Below, in pieces: positions 19,266-31,536 of a stretch of DNA of 64,000 nt (position 1 is the first letter of the stretch; each line of letters starts with the position of its first letter). This DNA is from Hydractinia symbiolongicarpus (Eukaryota > Cnidaria > Hydrozoa > Anthoathecata > Hydractiniidae). The stretch is taken from the NCBI RefSeq assembly GCF_029227915.1, contig NC_079883.1, positions 28,522,001 to 28,586,000 of the forward strand. Direction: 5' to 3'. A model generated the notes under the pieces. The model was given only the letters and a program-made list of their open reading frames with translations. It had not been told where the DNA came from and did not search any database. The translations under genes were made by a program, and so were the position numbers.

Positions 19266-19599
19266 CTAACCAGTTGTACTATCCATGCATCTTGGTTTTC
19301 CCATCGAACGATTTTTTGACATCTCCGGTTTCTCGAAGAGGTCCATCTCGGATGGGGGTAATAGCCAGTTGTGGCATTCCCGGATTTTATCACCTACAAC
19401 CGAGCGAATTTTTAACAGTTCCTGTTTCTCGAATACATCCATATCCTCTGGTGTTGGATGTATTGCCATGGGCTTAACTGGCTTTCGTTGTACATCTTCC
19501 AGCAAAGAAACCAATTCGACCTTGCGTAGACTGTAGTAGCCGGTTAACCCACGGGCTTTTCGCGATATCACGTAATTGTTTCACAGTGTGCGTGTTCAT
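19266..19599 (-). pseudogene. SAP/Rho-N-like small DNA-binding protein (copy B)
   Basis: Begins MNTHTVKQLRDIAK; after a frameshift near 19555 reads RGLTGYYSLRKVELVSLLED, the helix-extended-loop-helix pattern of SAP/Rho-N domains. A Pro-rich tail follows with two related units, MDVFEKQELLKIRSVVGDKI and MDLFEKPEMSKNRSMGK. It lies just ahead of the polymerase, as the first gene inside the element end. Confidence 0.5.
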
Positions 19600-19699
19600 T
19601 CTCTTTATTGTATAGATTTTATTTTGTCGGAGGGTTTCATCTTGCTCAAAACTAGCGAAGCTACTGCGCATGCATTGATTGTTGATGATTTTTTACCTC

Positions 19700-19940
19700 T
19701 ATGTGCGCCAAAACTATTTTTACTCATTTGCTGCATTGATTGTGATATGCATGGATAAGCACAGCATGACGTCGACTTGTTGAGTTTGGCTGTGGGTATG
19801 CGCTTGCGTGCACTTAAGGACTTGTGATGATGTGTGTTGCGCCAGAACTATTTTTACTCATTTACCGCATTGATTGGCATGACTAAGTACAGAGGGACTT
19901 TCCCATGATAAGCATGGATCAACACAGTATGGTAAGGACT
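19700..19940. repeat. Subterminal direct repeats at the outer end of copy B
   Basis: A unit of about 70-95 bases occurs twice, at about 19702-19770 and 19835-19930. Shared blocks are tgcgcca(a/g)aactatttttactc, gcattgatt and a gat(a/t)agcatggat.aacacag(c/t)atg stretch. A third trace (gcgctgcgccagaa) is at 20010-20025. No gene lies here. Position beyond the first gene fits the terminal region of the element. Confidence 0.55.
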
Positions 19941-20039
19941 TACCCCTCTAGGTGTTGGATGAAGGGGACTTTGTTGTGTTTAACCATGCGTGCGCGTGTG
20001 CGCGATGTGCGCTGCGCCAGAAAGAACATTTCTCTATCT

Positions 20040-22448
20040 TTTTTTTTATTAAAAATATGTAGCTTGTTTAACACGTGATACTAATAATACCTTGTGATTT
20101 TATTGTTTTCAACGAATCTAAAATTGGTATCAATAACTCTTTGATGTGTACGTGGAGGGGTACACAATTTCCGAAAAATTATTAGTAGTGAAGGGGGGGG
20201 GGGGGTTGGAATGTTTTTTAATTGTAATAATAGGGGGGAATGGCTTGTTTTAAGCATATTCTTAAAGCAATTGAAAGTAATATAACACCAACCTCGTCAC
20301 AGGGCATTTTGTACCTTTTTTGACATCGGACTTGCCGTTCCGTTATAAAAAAGGAGACAACGGGAGCTGGGAACGAGGTTGATATAAGACAAGATGATAA
20401 GTGTTCATTACATCAACCTTATGTCTGAAAGATAAAATTAATGATGGTTAATGATAGGCAAACAATTTTTCAAATCACTTAGATTGTCCGGGGAGACAAA
20501 AACAACAAATATTAAAAAGTAACAATGTGGAATAAGTGTGTAGAATGCCCTGGATGGAATTGGATGGATGAAGAGTCAACCGTTAGAATAAAATTCCCAA
20601 GGACGTTAATTACTTAGTCACAAATAAACCTTAACAAGCATTTCCAACAAAAAGACGATGAAAAATGACTAAATTTTGTACACTTGACTAGGATTTTTTA
20701 AAAGTTCCTACAGATCGATAACCTAAAATAAGATTTTTGTTCGACTTTTTGTTAATATCAGCGTTCGACTGGCTCGGCGCTATTTAAAACGTTTGATCAA
20801 AAGGTGGTTTCTTATTCGAACTGAACGTTTATTCAAGTTCTGTTCGTGACATACCACCATAGCCATTTTAAAAATCCTCGACGCAAATTATTTCCCAGGG
20901 ATTCAGACTACCCAAGATAGTGGAAGTAAGTAGGCAACGTTAGATGTACTACAACAAAATGTAAGTTTACTTAGGTCTACAAAATCCAGACGACACGAGT
21001 TGTTACAGTTTTTTGACGCATTTTAAACGCATAACTCATCCGCCTATCTAGAGACTTTTCGTACGTCCTTTTTTATGGCATATTTATCTCATTATAAATT
21101 ATTGACCCATTTTTTATGTTCCGGGTGCCATCCCGGATTATTCGCACTATATTGCAGTTTGATATATCAGACTGTTTTCAAAAACATATCCCATAGCTAC
21201 TTTAATGTAACCAATAAACGCCCAAAATCCTGCCCCATCCCTCCCCCGCGCTTAATTCACTCATTTCACTTCCCTCCATTTACTAATTTATTACGGAAAG
21301 CTAATTACTTTACTATTTTTCCTGTTTAATTTAGATCTGTAATCCAATTGAAACAGTGTATTTGAATGCGAGTAATATGAAGAAGAGAATGCATGTTACA
21401 TTGCATTTAACTCAGTAAAACAACCCTAAGACTTTTTTTCGAAGTATCCATGTTTAATACTTTCCCAAACCTTACCCTACCATATTGTTGTGAGCAAAAA
21501 AATAGAAGGATGGTTTGTTTTTATTTTTACAATAAATAATTATTTTTTTTATGCAAAAATAGTTTCAACATTGTCTTAGTCATCTTGCTTATCCTTCCTA
21601 ATATCTTAGCTAGTACCTAATTAGTACACCATACTTCCCCTTATAACTACATTGGGATGTGTTCTCAAGTAGGTCTCTCCCCCCTCCCCCTTCTACCTCT
21701 GCTTCGACCCTTCCCCCTCCCTCCGATATTCTCAGAACCTCCTTTCTCTTTTTAGTACAAGAGGAAGGTTAGCAAACAAACGGCATTCAGAAAACTGAAA
21801 TCGGGATATATAGATATTTAATTTAGTAAAGTCGGTATATAAGGTCAACAAAAAAAGCATTTTTAAACATCCTTATGTCTGAAAGTAAGAGCGCGTGCAC
21901 AATTTTGTGTATTCATGCACGTCGTTTTTGATTACAACATTACAAGAGTTAAAAATATAGCTATACATTATTTAAAAGTTTACCATATAAAGATTCCGGT
22001 TTTAAGTTATAACAAATTTATTTCAGTAGAACAATAATTTCGAAGATAAAAAACTTTAACTAAATTAAAAATTGAAAGTGTATTTTAATGTATGAGTATG
22101 GCGTAAACATACGTTGCATGCCGCCATATTTGTTGTTAATTAGCTATTGACGAGAAAATCGATGGTATTGTGTTTGTGATTTTACTCTGAATTTCGCAAA
22201 TGTAATTTATCATATTTTTATAGCGTGTCAAAGTCAACTTCACACAGGTCAGTGCACTTTAGTATTGTTTCTTAAAAATATTTATAGTTTTTTCAACAGA
22301 AACAACAACAACACACATTTCACAAAATCTAGTTTGTGGGTATTGCAATGCCACGACAAAAGGGAACAAAAGAGTTATTATTCAATACTAGTCAGTAGCC
22401 CATTGATAAGTTCACGGGTTTGCCTGCCTTTTATATATCGCATTTTGT
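20040..22448. other. Gene-free stretch
   Basis: AT-rich DNA with a poly-G tract near 20186-20198, one 93-bp MITE (20289-20381) and no reading frame with recognisable content on either strand. Confidence 0.5.
20289..20381. mobile_element. 93-bp MITE (CAACCTCGT family), copy 1
   Basis: Terminal inverted repeats CAACCTCGT at 20289 and ACGAGGTTG ending at 20381, extended imperfectly inward (CACAGGGC / GAGCTGGG). A second element of exactly the same length and similar ends lies at 38842-38934. Confidence 0.65.
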
Positions 22449-22479
22449 GTGTCCGTAGCATCCCTCCGTAGAGATAGTA

Positions 22480-23046
22480 CTACTGTGCTACTATTTTGTG
22501 CTGAAACAGTACTGTGGTACAATTTTGTGCAGACACAGTCCTGTGATACAATTTTGTGCAGTGACAGTACTGTGATACAATTTTGCAGTGACAGTACTGT
22601 GGTACCATTTTGTTCAGTGACAGTACTGTGGTACCATTTTGTTCAGTGACAGTACTGTGGTACCATTTTGTGCAGTGACAGTACTGCGGTACCATTTTGT
22701 GTAGTGACAGTACTGTGGTACCATTTTGTGCAGAGACAGTCCTGTGATACAATTTTGTTCAGTGACAGTACTGCGGTACCATTTTGTGCAGTGACAGTAC
22801 TGTGATACCATTTTGTGCAGTGACAGTACTGTGGTACCATTTTGTGCAGTGACAGTACTGTGGTACAATTTTGTTCAGTGACAGTACTGCGGTACCATTT
22901 TGTGTAGTGACAGTACTGTGGTACCATTTTGTTCAGTGACAGTACTGTGGTACCATTTTGTTCAGTGACAGTACTGTGGTACCATTTTGTGCAGTGACAG
23001 TACTGCGGTACCATTTTGTGTGGTGACAGTACTGTGGTACCATTTT
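22480..23046. repeat. 29-bp minisatellite, about 20 units
   Basis: The unit is gtgacagtac tgtggtacca ttttgtgca (29 bases), with variants tgtgata/tgcggta and ttgtt/ttgtg. One unit lacks 2 bases (22561-22587). Most units carry the palindrome GGTACC. Long open frames on the - strand here are artefacts of a repeat whose length is not a multiple of 3 but lacks stops in one phase. Confidence 0.95.
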
Positions 23047-26000
23047 AAAAACCATTTTAAAGCTCTTGTAAATGTTACTTTTTATAAGAATATAGGAATA
23101 TATAAAGAATAATAGTTTTTGTATGATGACGTTGAGAAAATGTTCGAACCTTACATTTTGTTGTAGTATAATAATAACACTGTACTTGACAATTTTTATC
23201 TCCTATTATTCATAATACGACAATGGGGAATGGGTAAGAACAGCTATTTCTCTTCTATGGGTTGGTATTCTGTGTATTTTACACGAGCGTCTTACACCTA
23301 CGGAAGAACGCACAAAAATGTAGTTTGCAATTTTGATATCAATTCTGTCTGACAGTACTAACAACTATGTGAGCTAAAAATACAATTGCTCTCCAGGAAC
23401 TGAAATTGAAGTGCATTGGCCATTTTCCAGCAACCTCATCCCCAGGAGTTCTTGCCTTTTTGACGTCAGCTGGAAAAACCGTGATGGTTAGAGTATCTGT
23501 TATGCGTTTGTCGAAAATGCCAATTCTTTTCCATTAGTGATTGTTAAGTTCCAGTCTTGAATAAAAGAAAAGAAGAGGATAATTAGATTGTGTTTACCGA
23601 TGATGTGTGGTCGCTGTCATGTAACAGGGGAAGGAGTCTGTGAACTAGTACTTTTATATACTTTTATATACATTTTCGGACAACTAAGACGCATGCTTTA
23701 TGTCGAGAAAACAATCATCTTTAGAGCAAGTCTCAGATAATAGTTTTTACATAAAACGAATGTATGCGGTATATCTCGTATTGTTTCTGAGAAAGATAGC
23801 AACTGTCCTGTGGACGAGGTTGTAACTTAAAAGCTTGTTACCTAGAACAATCTAGTTCCCATGGTTCTTCTATACCTATGACATACCGTCTGGACAACTC
23901 CAAAGAAGTAGTAGCCAGCATGTTGTAGGCGTAGAAGATCCTTGCGAACGAGGTTGCACTTAAGGTGGCAGTAACCCTTTATAAAATCGGAGATATTTTT
24001 TTTTCACATAATTAGTTGCTAAATATTACTTTCAGACTAACTATGCATATTTCTTTCAAAACAGAAGTCAATGAAAAACGTGAAAGGTACTTATTTTCTT
24101 CTTTAGTGTATACTTATAAACGAGTATATCTGCTGACTTAGTAAATTAAAAATAAACAAAGCTACTTCTCTGTGCCTGAAGGTCAATATTTTCAGGAAAT
24201 GATAAGAAAGTTTGTATAGATAACTCACTGACTGTAAAAAATCCATCTGTTTAAATGGCTAAGAAAGGGGTTGCTGCCACCCTAAAGGGAATTTCAAATT
24301 AAGTAACATTAAAGCTTGATTTCCACTGAACGCCTTTTCTTAACACCTCTTAACACATCTTACCCCCTCAGCTTTTTTTCAAGTTTTATTTAAAATTTAG
24401 TGGAAACGTCGTTAACACTAAAAAACATTCAAAAATTTTAAACAAAAGCTAAGGAAGGCTCTGAGGCGGTGTTAAGCATGAAAATGTATTTTATTCTTAA
24501 CACTGAGGGGGAGTGTTAAAGCCTAATGCAATACGTTCAAACTTCAAATTTTGGGATGTTAAGTTTTTGTGGTGTTAGTCTTAACACTAAGGTGTTTCAA
24601 CTAACACAACAAAACTACGTTGTTGTGTGAAAAAAGCTTAACGGAGTGCTTAGGATTAAAGCTGTTTTATCTCTGTACTATCTGTTATTGTCTTTATGAA
24701 ATATTACGAGGTAATGAAAAGCATTTTAGTACAAATTGGTTCGCTAACCCCCTGTAAGGTTGTGGAAAGCGAGACCGCATATTAAAAGACGAAAAGTAAA
24801 ATTACAGTAAGGTTATTTCTCTGGCGTTTTTATGGATATTCATACAATCTCTATATGATTTAAATTTAACGTAAATCTTCTCACTCCCTCGTTCAATGTA
24901 AAATCTCCTTCCAATTAACGCTTCCCTAACGCTAACCGTTCCTTTACTAAACTCCCTTCACCTAAACAGCCGTTTAATATCCCTTTTTATCCCTTTTGTA
25001 AACCTTTTTTTATAAGCAACATCTTATAAGCAACATTAGGGGCATATTCTTCTAACAACGAAACAAATTATAATCGACAGTCATTGTCAAACGAGTAAAA
25101 AAAACATACAACAAAGATTACAAAGAGAACAAAATTTTCTGACACTTTCTCTATTATAAAAGTCAGTCAATTTTATACGAGTAAGGTGTTTTAGGTGGAA
25201 AGTATATTTCGACCAGCCTGACTATGCAAGTGAACACTTGAATTTGATCTTCTCAACAAGATAGTAAACAAACAACAACTACGAAACAGACTGGCCTGTA
25301 AAAGCAAGAAACTCGAACAACTTTGAGCCTCACCTAAAATTTTATGTTGCTTATAAGCTTATAAGAAAACGTTTCCTTTTTTGGAAGAGATATATGTTCT
25401 GCTAACGCATTTACACAAAGTGGCGTGCACTTTATCACAAAGGTTTTGGATAGTATCATCTAACTGCTTCTTCCTTCAGCTCTTTTTGGTTGATCATTTC
25501 TTAGTAGGCACACATTCTTTGGTCGCTTGTATACAAGCGAGTTTTCGTAGATAGCCTGTAAAAATTGAAAATAGCCTTTGAAAATCGAAATACTCAGTCT
25601 TGTAAAGCACTCATATTTTTCCAATGTTCTAACTTGATATCATCAGAATTCAACTTTCCTCTCCGACAGCTTCCTCATTTGGAATTTCCAATAAATCTTC
25701 AAGGGATCTTCAGGGTGAGCACTTCGTGGGTGTCTTTCTACTTTCAACTCACTTTTCTCAATAAAGTAAAAGTCTTAGCATTGACTGCTTACAATTCCAT
25801 TTTGAAATAAAAAAAACAACTCGTTTGTAAAGAAATTTTGTTAAAAAAGTTAATGCAGCGAACACGTAGTGGTAAAGTAGAAGATCAATGCGTCAATTGG
25901 ATTTCGTAAGGAGTTCGGATCGCTTTATGGCTTTGTTTCTAGTAAGAACTGGACACTCGGGATCGTAGGACGTCTGGTAATAGTCGTTTCGACCATAAAC

Positions 26001-26469
26001 TGACCACAATACCAAGATTTTGCTAACTGTTTTCAGAAATAAGATAGTTATACAACCTAAAATGTGCAAGACTTTATAATTTCAAACTTTTTGCGAAGTT
26101 CGTTTCGTGTATGTCAAGTTGAACGTGTCACAAAAATAGGGTACCTTGTAGAAACACCCAATATGGTTCATTATGTCCTGATGTGTGTTATATATAATGT
26201 CAACTTTGTCATCAATACTTGAATCATAACTGTCGAAGAGAAAAACATATGTTACTTTTTCATAATGTTTTTTGCATGTCTTTTTCGAATTTTCAGCAAA
26301 AATAAAGTAACGAAGACTTGGAAAATTAAGGCTCATTTAATGTTATAGCATTTTAGAATATAACTTTTTAAAAAACTTAAAGCTCGCTCGTCGGGCCCAA
26401 CCATGGTCACGTCATTAAAATATGACCGCTTCATTACTAGTCGACGGCCCTTTTTTTTGCATAAAGGCT
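23047..26469. other. Gene-free stretch with MITE-like sequences
   Basis: Contains a possible larger member of the CAACCTCGT group (CAACCTCATCCCCAGG at 23429, GGACGAGGTTG ending near 23823) and a TTAACAC-rich segment (24315-24660) with inverted copies of that word. No gene recognised. Confidence 0.4.
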
Positions 26470-27149
26470 TTGAAACATGACAGATTTTATTCTGTCCTCA
26501 ATGTGACATTCATAAGAATCCCACACAAGATATTGACAAGAAAATGAAAAAGCTCCAAGAACTTCAGGGATAGCTTAAACCAGTGTTCATTCAGGCATTT
26601 GGATGGAGATGATATTATGTGGCAATTTTTTATCTCTTTTTTGATTGCAACTGTCTCACGCTTTGTCCCTTTGGAAACAATAAATGGTGGCAATTTTGTT
26701 TCATCCGCCTTTGCTGGTGGGCGAACACAAGATTTTTGATGACAAGTTGTTTTTACCGTTACAGTCTTTTAGCCACTGCCATCAACTTCTGTGGAAGAAA
26801 CCCTGCTGCCCAGACAGGAGTTTCGTCCATAGCTATATTATCAGCAGCTGTAATGGATTTTTTTGAGCCACGGATGGATTTTCACGGAACGACAGACTAT
26901 ATCATTTTATGAAGTATTTTAACCAGCCAGTACTTTCTCTTAAAATTTACACATGGTTCGCCTTCCTTCCACCCTGTCGACATACGTATTTTAGAAACTG
27001 TCGAAGGCGGAAAGTTTCGCGAAAATCAAAAATCACTTCCTTTGCAAGAGAAAATAGTTCGCGAATAGCCTCAATTCTCTTTTTTTTTCTTTTCTCTTAT
27101 TTTTGATTTCCGCCGGCGAAGGCGGAATCTTTAATATCACCTGGCAAGA

Positions 27150-27181
27150 TAGAGAGAGAGATAGATAGATAGATAGAGACA
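27150..27181. repeat. GAGA/GATA microsatellite
   Basis: agagagagag followed by gatagatagatagata. Confidence 0.9.
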
Positions 27182-27583
27182 GCCCAGAGCCTGGACGCCT
27201 AAAACGTATCCAGGCTAAAGCTTAAATCCTCGTTTTGACAGATTTTTTTTTGAGAACGAGACTAAATTGAGTTTTAAGCCAATTATCAATTTAAGCCAAG
27301 AATCCTAACAGTGCAACAAATTGTTTCATTATCCAATGAACATTACTTTATATTAAAGTTTATAATCGAAAGTTAAAGCTCGTGCAGTGTAGCATAATGA
27401 AGGTCGTCTTATAATGGGCCATCTTTGATGTTATATAATTACGTCATTTCCTTCTGTACTACAATCTTGTAAGCACGTTGAATAAAGCTATGTTCAGCAG
27501 AACTAATTAATTATCAATGAATTTTAATTTAAAGAGGAATTGTTGAGGCTTGATATTTTTGGTGAAAGATAATGTATTAGAGC

Positions 27584-27617
27584 TATAAAATCGTGACATT
27601 TATGTCACGATTTTATA
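27584..27617. repeat. Perfect 34-bp palindrome
   Basis: Arms TATAAAATCGTGACAT and ATGTCACGATTTTATA are exact complements with a 2-base centre. It sits inside the insertion that splits the Tigger relic. Confidence 0.85.
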
Positions 27618-28160
27618 CCTTCTTTCAGATTATTGCTAATGGCGGAAATCTTTAAGCCGCAGGGCTTCTTGTTAGTAATCACAAGTCTGAATTTATTACT
27701 GTTTCAAGGAATCGGGATATCTAAAAAATGTTTGTAGCATCAAAGAAGAATGAAAACACCAATATTGTTGTAGTTGATGATTGAAAAAGAAATAAATTAC
27801 CAACTTTGAGATTTTCTCGTTTCTTAATATTTTCGAGGTGAAAAGACATCGCGTTTTACTGATTTATAAATTCCAAAGGTGTAAACTTTCGCGAAAATGA
27901 CCGAAAAACAAAAAAGATTTCGCATGCGAAGGGTACTACCATTGAAGTAGGACCAGCTTTTTTCACGATGAGTTTTTGGGAAACACGTAGACCTTTACGC
28001 CGTATGCCATGGACCCACTCCAGAACAGCCTCATTCAATTTCTGGCTAAACGTTTTTCTTCCTCCTTTCTTGATGTGTTTTCTTTTTTTACTTTATTACT
28101 TTTTAAAGTTGTTGTCAATGTTTGTTTTGGTCTGCCGCCATTTACGAATTCTTTTTCTAT

Positions 28161-31100
28161 CAAGTCTGTACTTTCTTGTACTTAAGTTCCCACACAAAAA
28201 ACATTTTTTTATGTTAGATTTCAATAGCAAAAGTACCCCCTTCCTTTTACTATCTTTTCGTTAGTTTTGAATAAACACCCCTTCTAATTACTGTGTGACG
28301 AAATAACCTCCCTCTTGTGTTCTAGGGAGGGAAGACTATTTAAGAAGGGGCGCTTATTGAAAAAAAAATTTTACGCTGGGGCGGCACAAACACCGCTTGT
28401 ATAGTTGCATCAATCAAAATCGAACAATCGACACATAACGGTATTCCTATAAAGAAAGGCGTCTTTTCTTACGGATCAAATAAATGATGGTATTAACTTG
28501 CGCAGTGCCTTTCCTCTATTTTTACATTTCGCTTCGGATTTGTCCCACGGTTTATGTCTATTTTTACCATAGGTTTGTAAGACGATCCTCATTTGCATGG
28601 AGACGGATTATTCTTACTGAATATTTCAACACATGACAAAACGTTAGGCATTGTTTGTGACGCTTGTTTTTATTAACGCCGGAGGTCTATTTCCGTGCTG
28701 GAAATTGCCGGCGAATATGACAACATACGTACTCTTGTTAAAAACAAATCTTAACGAAAATACTGAGATCAGATATAATAATCAAACAAGAAAACAAAAT
28801 AATAATTTCTCCCACACACAGCTTTTGGCGGGAATATTGTGAAATGCTCCAGAAATGATGATCAAAACAGGAAGACCACGTAAAGGGAATTGATAAAAGA
28901 AAATATCATCTGAAACTATTATCTTGAACTTCGAATACGAATACGGTAGCAAATTAAGTTATTTTTTTTAAAAAATAATAATTTTTGTCATTTTCTTTCT
29001 ACTGGCACCATTAATAACATAACGTAATGGATTTCAATATTCGATTAATTGTTAGAAACCTCTGCATTAATTCCAGCAGTAAGCTAAAAATATCTTAAGT
29101 GAACAATTTTTTGCTGGAAAAATTTTGTTACAAGCCTTATTTTCTCCATTGAAAGGACTTCAATAAAAATTTAGACAGGAGAAATTTTTGAGATTAAAAG
29201 TGATCTTGGTTGTTCTCATCTGCGGAGTTGATGAATTGCTCTTATTGTGAATTGCGAATATTTCCCTGACAAAGTGAGTGACGAGAAGAAAAAGTGTTTT
29301 AGAACAAAATATACACGTCATGGACCTAATGCTTTTGTGATTTTAGTTTCAAGAAATATCTCTATATATAATAGTAATTTCTTTTAATTCGTGTTTTCCA
29401 AACACTCTACTTTTTATGCGACCCAATAATATTGCAAACAAGCATGCAAACAAGCTTTCTTTCTTTCTTTCTTTCTTGTAACCTTATTTTTTGCTTTTTT
29501 AAAATAAAGTACATTTCAAATTAAAATTAAAGCTATTTCAGTCTCAGAGCATTTTTTTCGTCATTTTTAAACTTTCGTAACCTATCTTAGCGTCCCTGCC
29601 AAGATCAAATCACGCGACGTGATTCTTGATGCAGCAGAAGACCAAATTAACACCACTGGAAGTTTGCTACCTTTTATCCCTCCCAAAGAAGGCAGGTAAC
29701 GTAATCTTTTGTCTAACAAAAGTTTTATATAAAAAAATTGGATTAGATAATAATCTTTTCACCTTATTCGGCCCGGAAAACGGGGTGCTAAAAAGTCACC
29801 CTCTCTCCTTCTAAGTCTTTTTACAATAACTTCTGAATCGTACCATTTTATAAGTTAAAATTTGGTGTCTTTTCGTGATTTTTGGTTAGCAAGCAAAAAT
29901 ATTTTATGTGACGTCACTTTTTTGTCATGGAGACTCATTGTTTATTAGGTCTTGTGGCGATACGATGTCTCCTTCGGTACTTCAAAGGAAGTGGTTCCAC
30001 ATTTGTGGCTTCTAATTTGTTACATAAAATATCACAGTTGGAAGTGATGTTTTGTTCCTTAAATAGAGTTTAAAGAAAAGCTGCCTCTTAAGACACGCAA
30101 GATTAAGACTTAATCTCATCCAGCCTCCTTTTTATCTACTTTCTTTTCTCATCTTTTCTCCACTAATCTTTCTGTTAAAAGACTTTTTGCCTCTTTTTGC
30201 TCGTAACTAAATGCTAAGATTAGCGTGATGATATAAAATGTTTTTTTATATATAGCAGTGATATGTTTATGATGATAGCACAGAAAAATACGGTCAGAAA
30301 TACGCTTTGGAGATCGTTGTTAAGTTAAATTTAGAAGAACCACATGCTATGTTAATATGATATGTTAAAACAAAAACTGAAGATGTACGTTTATGTTAGA
30401 TATTGGGAAGGTTTTATTGCGCATTTTTTGTCCATATAATTTACCTATATAATTTGTCTGTCTGTGCCGAAAATGTTACTACAGTACCGTGTCTTCAGGG
30501 GAGGTCTACCGACCAGTCTTATATAACATAGACATCTAATTCTTACATGGTACCTTTTGTTATAGATGAAAATTGTTGCTATAAAATGTAACCTTCCACT
30601 ATTAAATTTGGAGATTCAGCGTGGTTGTTTTTTGTTACCTGGAAATTGAAAGAATATGTTTTGGAAGATGACGCTGGGTCAGTAATGATGATTTTGCAGC
30701 TAAAAAAATTGAACTCGCCTTTTAATTATTTTTTCTATTTATTTTGCTTATGTGGTCAATATAGAAAAATTGTTTTTGTTTGATTTAAATTAGGGGTTTG
30801 TTCTGAGATACACCGGTATGGGGTGACATACCGTAATATACAGGTAGGAAACGTATTGCTTACCGGTTTATTTCTCACCAGTGTATTGCTTATCGGAGTT
30901 TTACTTACCGGTGTATCGCTTACCAGTACTTACCGGTGTATTACTTACCCGGTTTATTACTTACTGGTTTATTGCTTACCGGTGTATAGCTTACTGGTGT
31001 ATGATTTCCGGGATTTAACTGTAGTTGTAGATTATTAAGTTAAATGATTTTGTCCATGCAACTGAAAGGGCTGGAATGTTTTTACTAATAAACATATTTT

Positions 31101-31500
31101 TTATATTATCCACTTTATTAAGCAAAACTTTTATAAGCAGCACAAAGCTGTAATCTTTAAAATAACTTTTGTGTCCGCCCTCAGATTAAGTTTGTGAAAT
31201 TATACAAGGATTTCTCTATTCTTTTAACTGCTTCGTGTGTAATAATAAGAAGCTCTGGGAATGAACCTCTCTTTCTTTGTTAAGGGTCATTCCCTTCTAG
31301 TGTGTAAGTATTTTGAAGATAAACACTCACTAGAGAACTTCCGTAAGATGTAAAACATTTTATAATCTCCATATTTTAAAGTATTTAATCTTTTTGCAGA
31401 AATAATTTCCTCTATTTTTAAAACAACTTCCTTCGTGAGAGGATGTTGTTGTTGTTGAGAAAAAAGATCAAATGATAGAAGTCCTGTCTGTTATTTACAT
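28161..31500. other. Gene-free stretch
   Basis: AT-rich. Holds a CTTT microsatellite (about 29456-29477) and a degenerate minisatellite (30812-31010); no gene or RNA recognised. Confidence 0.5.
30812..31010. repeat. Degenerate TTACCGGTGTAT minisatellite
   Basis: About ten imperfect units built on cttaccggtgtattg (15-21 bases), with a core ACCGGT. Confidence 0.75.
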
Positions 31501-31510
31501 CTTTGTGTTT

Positions 31511-31520
31511 CTTGTTTTAG
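31511..31520 (+). promoter_or_regulatory. Splice acceptor upstream of the first PRP-peptide gene
   Basis: cttgttttag, 16 bases before the ATG, is a good 3' splice site, so the coding exon is probably preceded by a 5' UTR intron or receives a trans-spliced leader. Confidence 0.4.
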
Positions 31521-31536
31521 TGAAAGATTGAAGAAA

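Larger units (their letters stand above)
9839..20020 (-). mobile_element. Maverick/Polinton-type element, copy B (inverted relative to copy A)
   Basis: This is a second element of the same family, reading from about 20.0 kb leftward. Its gene order from its own left end is SAP-like gene, polymerase, membrane block, HNH, two tiny genes, ATPase, BRO-N, then convergently integrase, small membrane protein and capsid. That matches copy A gene for gene, apart from an extra HNH fragment in A between the small membrane protein and the capsid. It is cut at about 9839 inside the capsid gene. The outer boundary near 20.0 kb is inferred from the end of coding sequence and from subterminal repeats, not from a confirmed terminal repeat or target duplication. 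The two copies have diverged clearly, so they are not a recent inverted duplication. Confidence 0.82.
26470..28160 (-). pseudogene. Tigger/pogo-type transposase relic
   Basis: Read from right to left: RKWRQTKTNI and a basic KKRKHIKKGGRKTF near 28150-28040, then the CENP-B-type helix-turn-helix NEAVLEWVHGIRRKGLRVSQ (28035-27960). The catalytic part begins near 26855 with NIAMDETPVWAAGF, where MDETP holds the first Asp of the DDE triad. PPFIVSKGTKRE follows near 26680 and a worn NEHWFKLSL block near 26590. An insertion of non-coding DNA (about 26985-27940), including gtttcgcgaaaat repeats, splits the gene. Many stops. The family is well defined by these motifs; the copy is dead. Confidence 0.75.

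Noticed and set aside
22480-23014. Overlapping - strand frames with repeated VPQYCHCTKWYHSTVT-like units
   Set aside because: They are translations of a 29-bp minisatellite in successive phases, with no start context or conservation.
25855-25935. tRNA-like sequence (TAGTGGTAAAGTA and GGAGTTCGGATC words)
   Set aside because: A-box and B-box-like words are at a plausible distance, but I could not fold a cloverleaf with a paired acceptor stem; at most a SINE head.
26619-26912. + strand 97-codon frame with hydrophobic segments
   Set aside because: Opposite strand carries the MDETP catalytic region of the Tigger relic, so this is a shadow.
27968-28264. + strand 98-codon frame with a hydrophobic middle
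   Set aside because: It is antisense to the Tigger helix-turn-helix region, which has recognisable motifs.
30823-31038. + strand frame with repeated LLTGV units
   Set aside because: Product of the TTACCGGTGTAT minisatellite.
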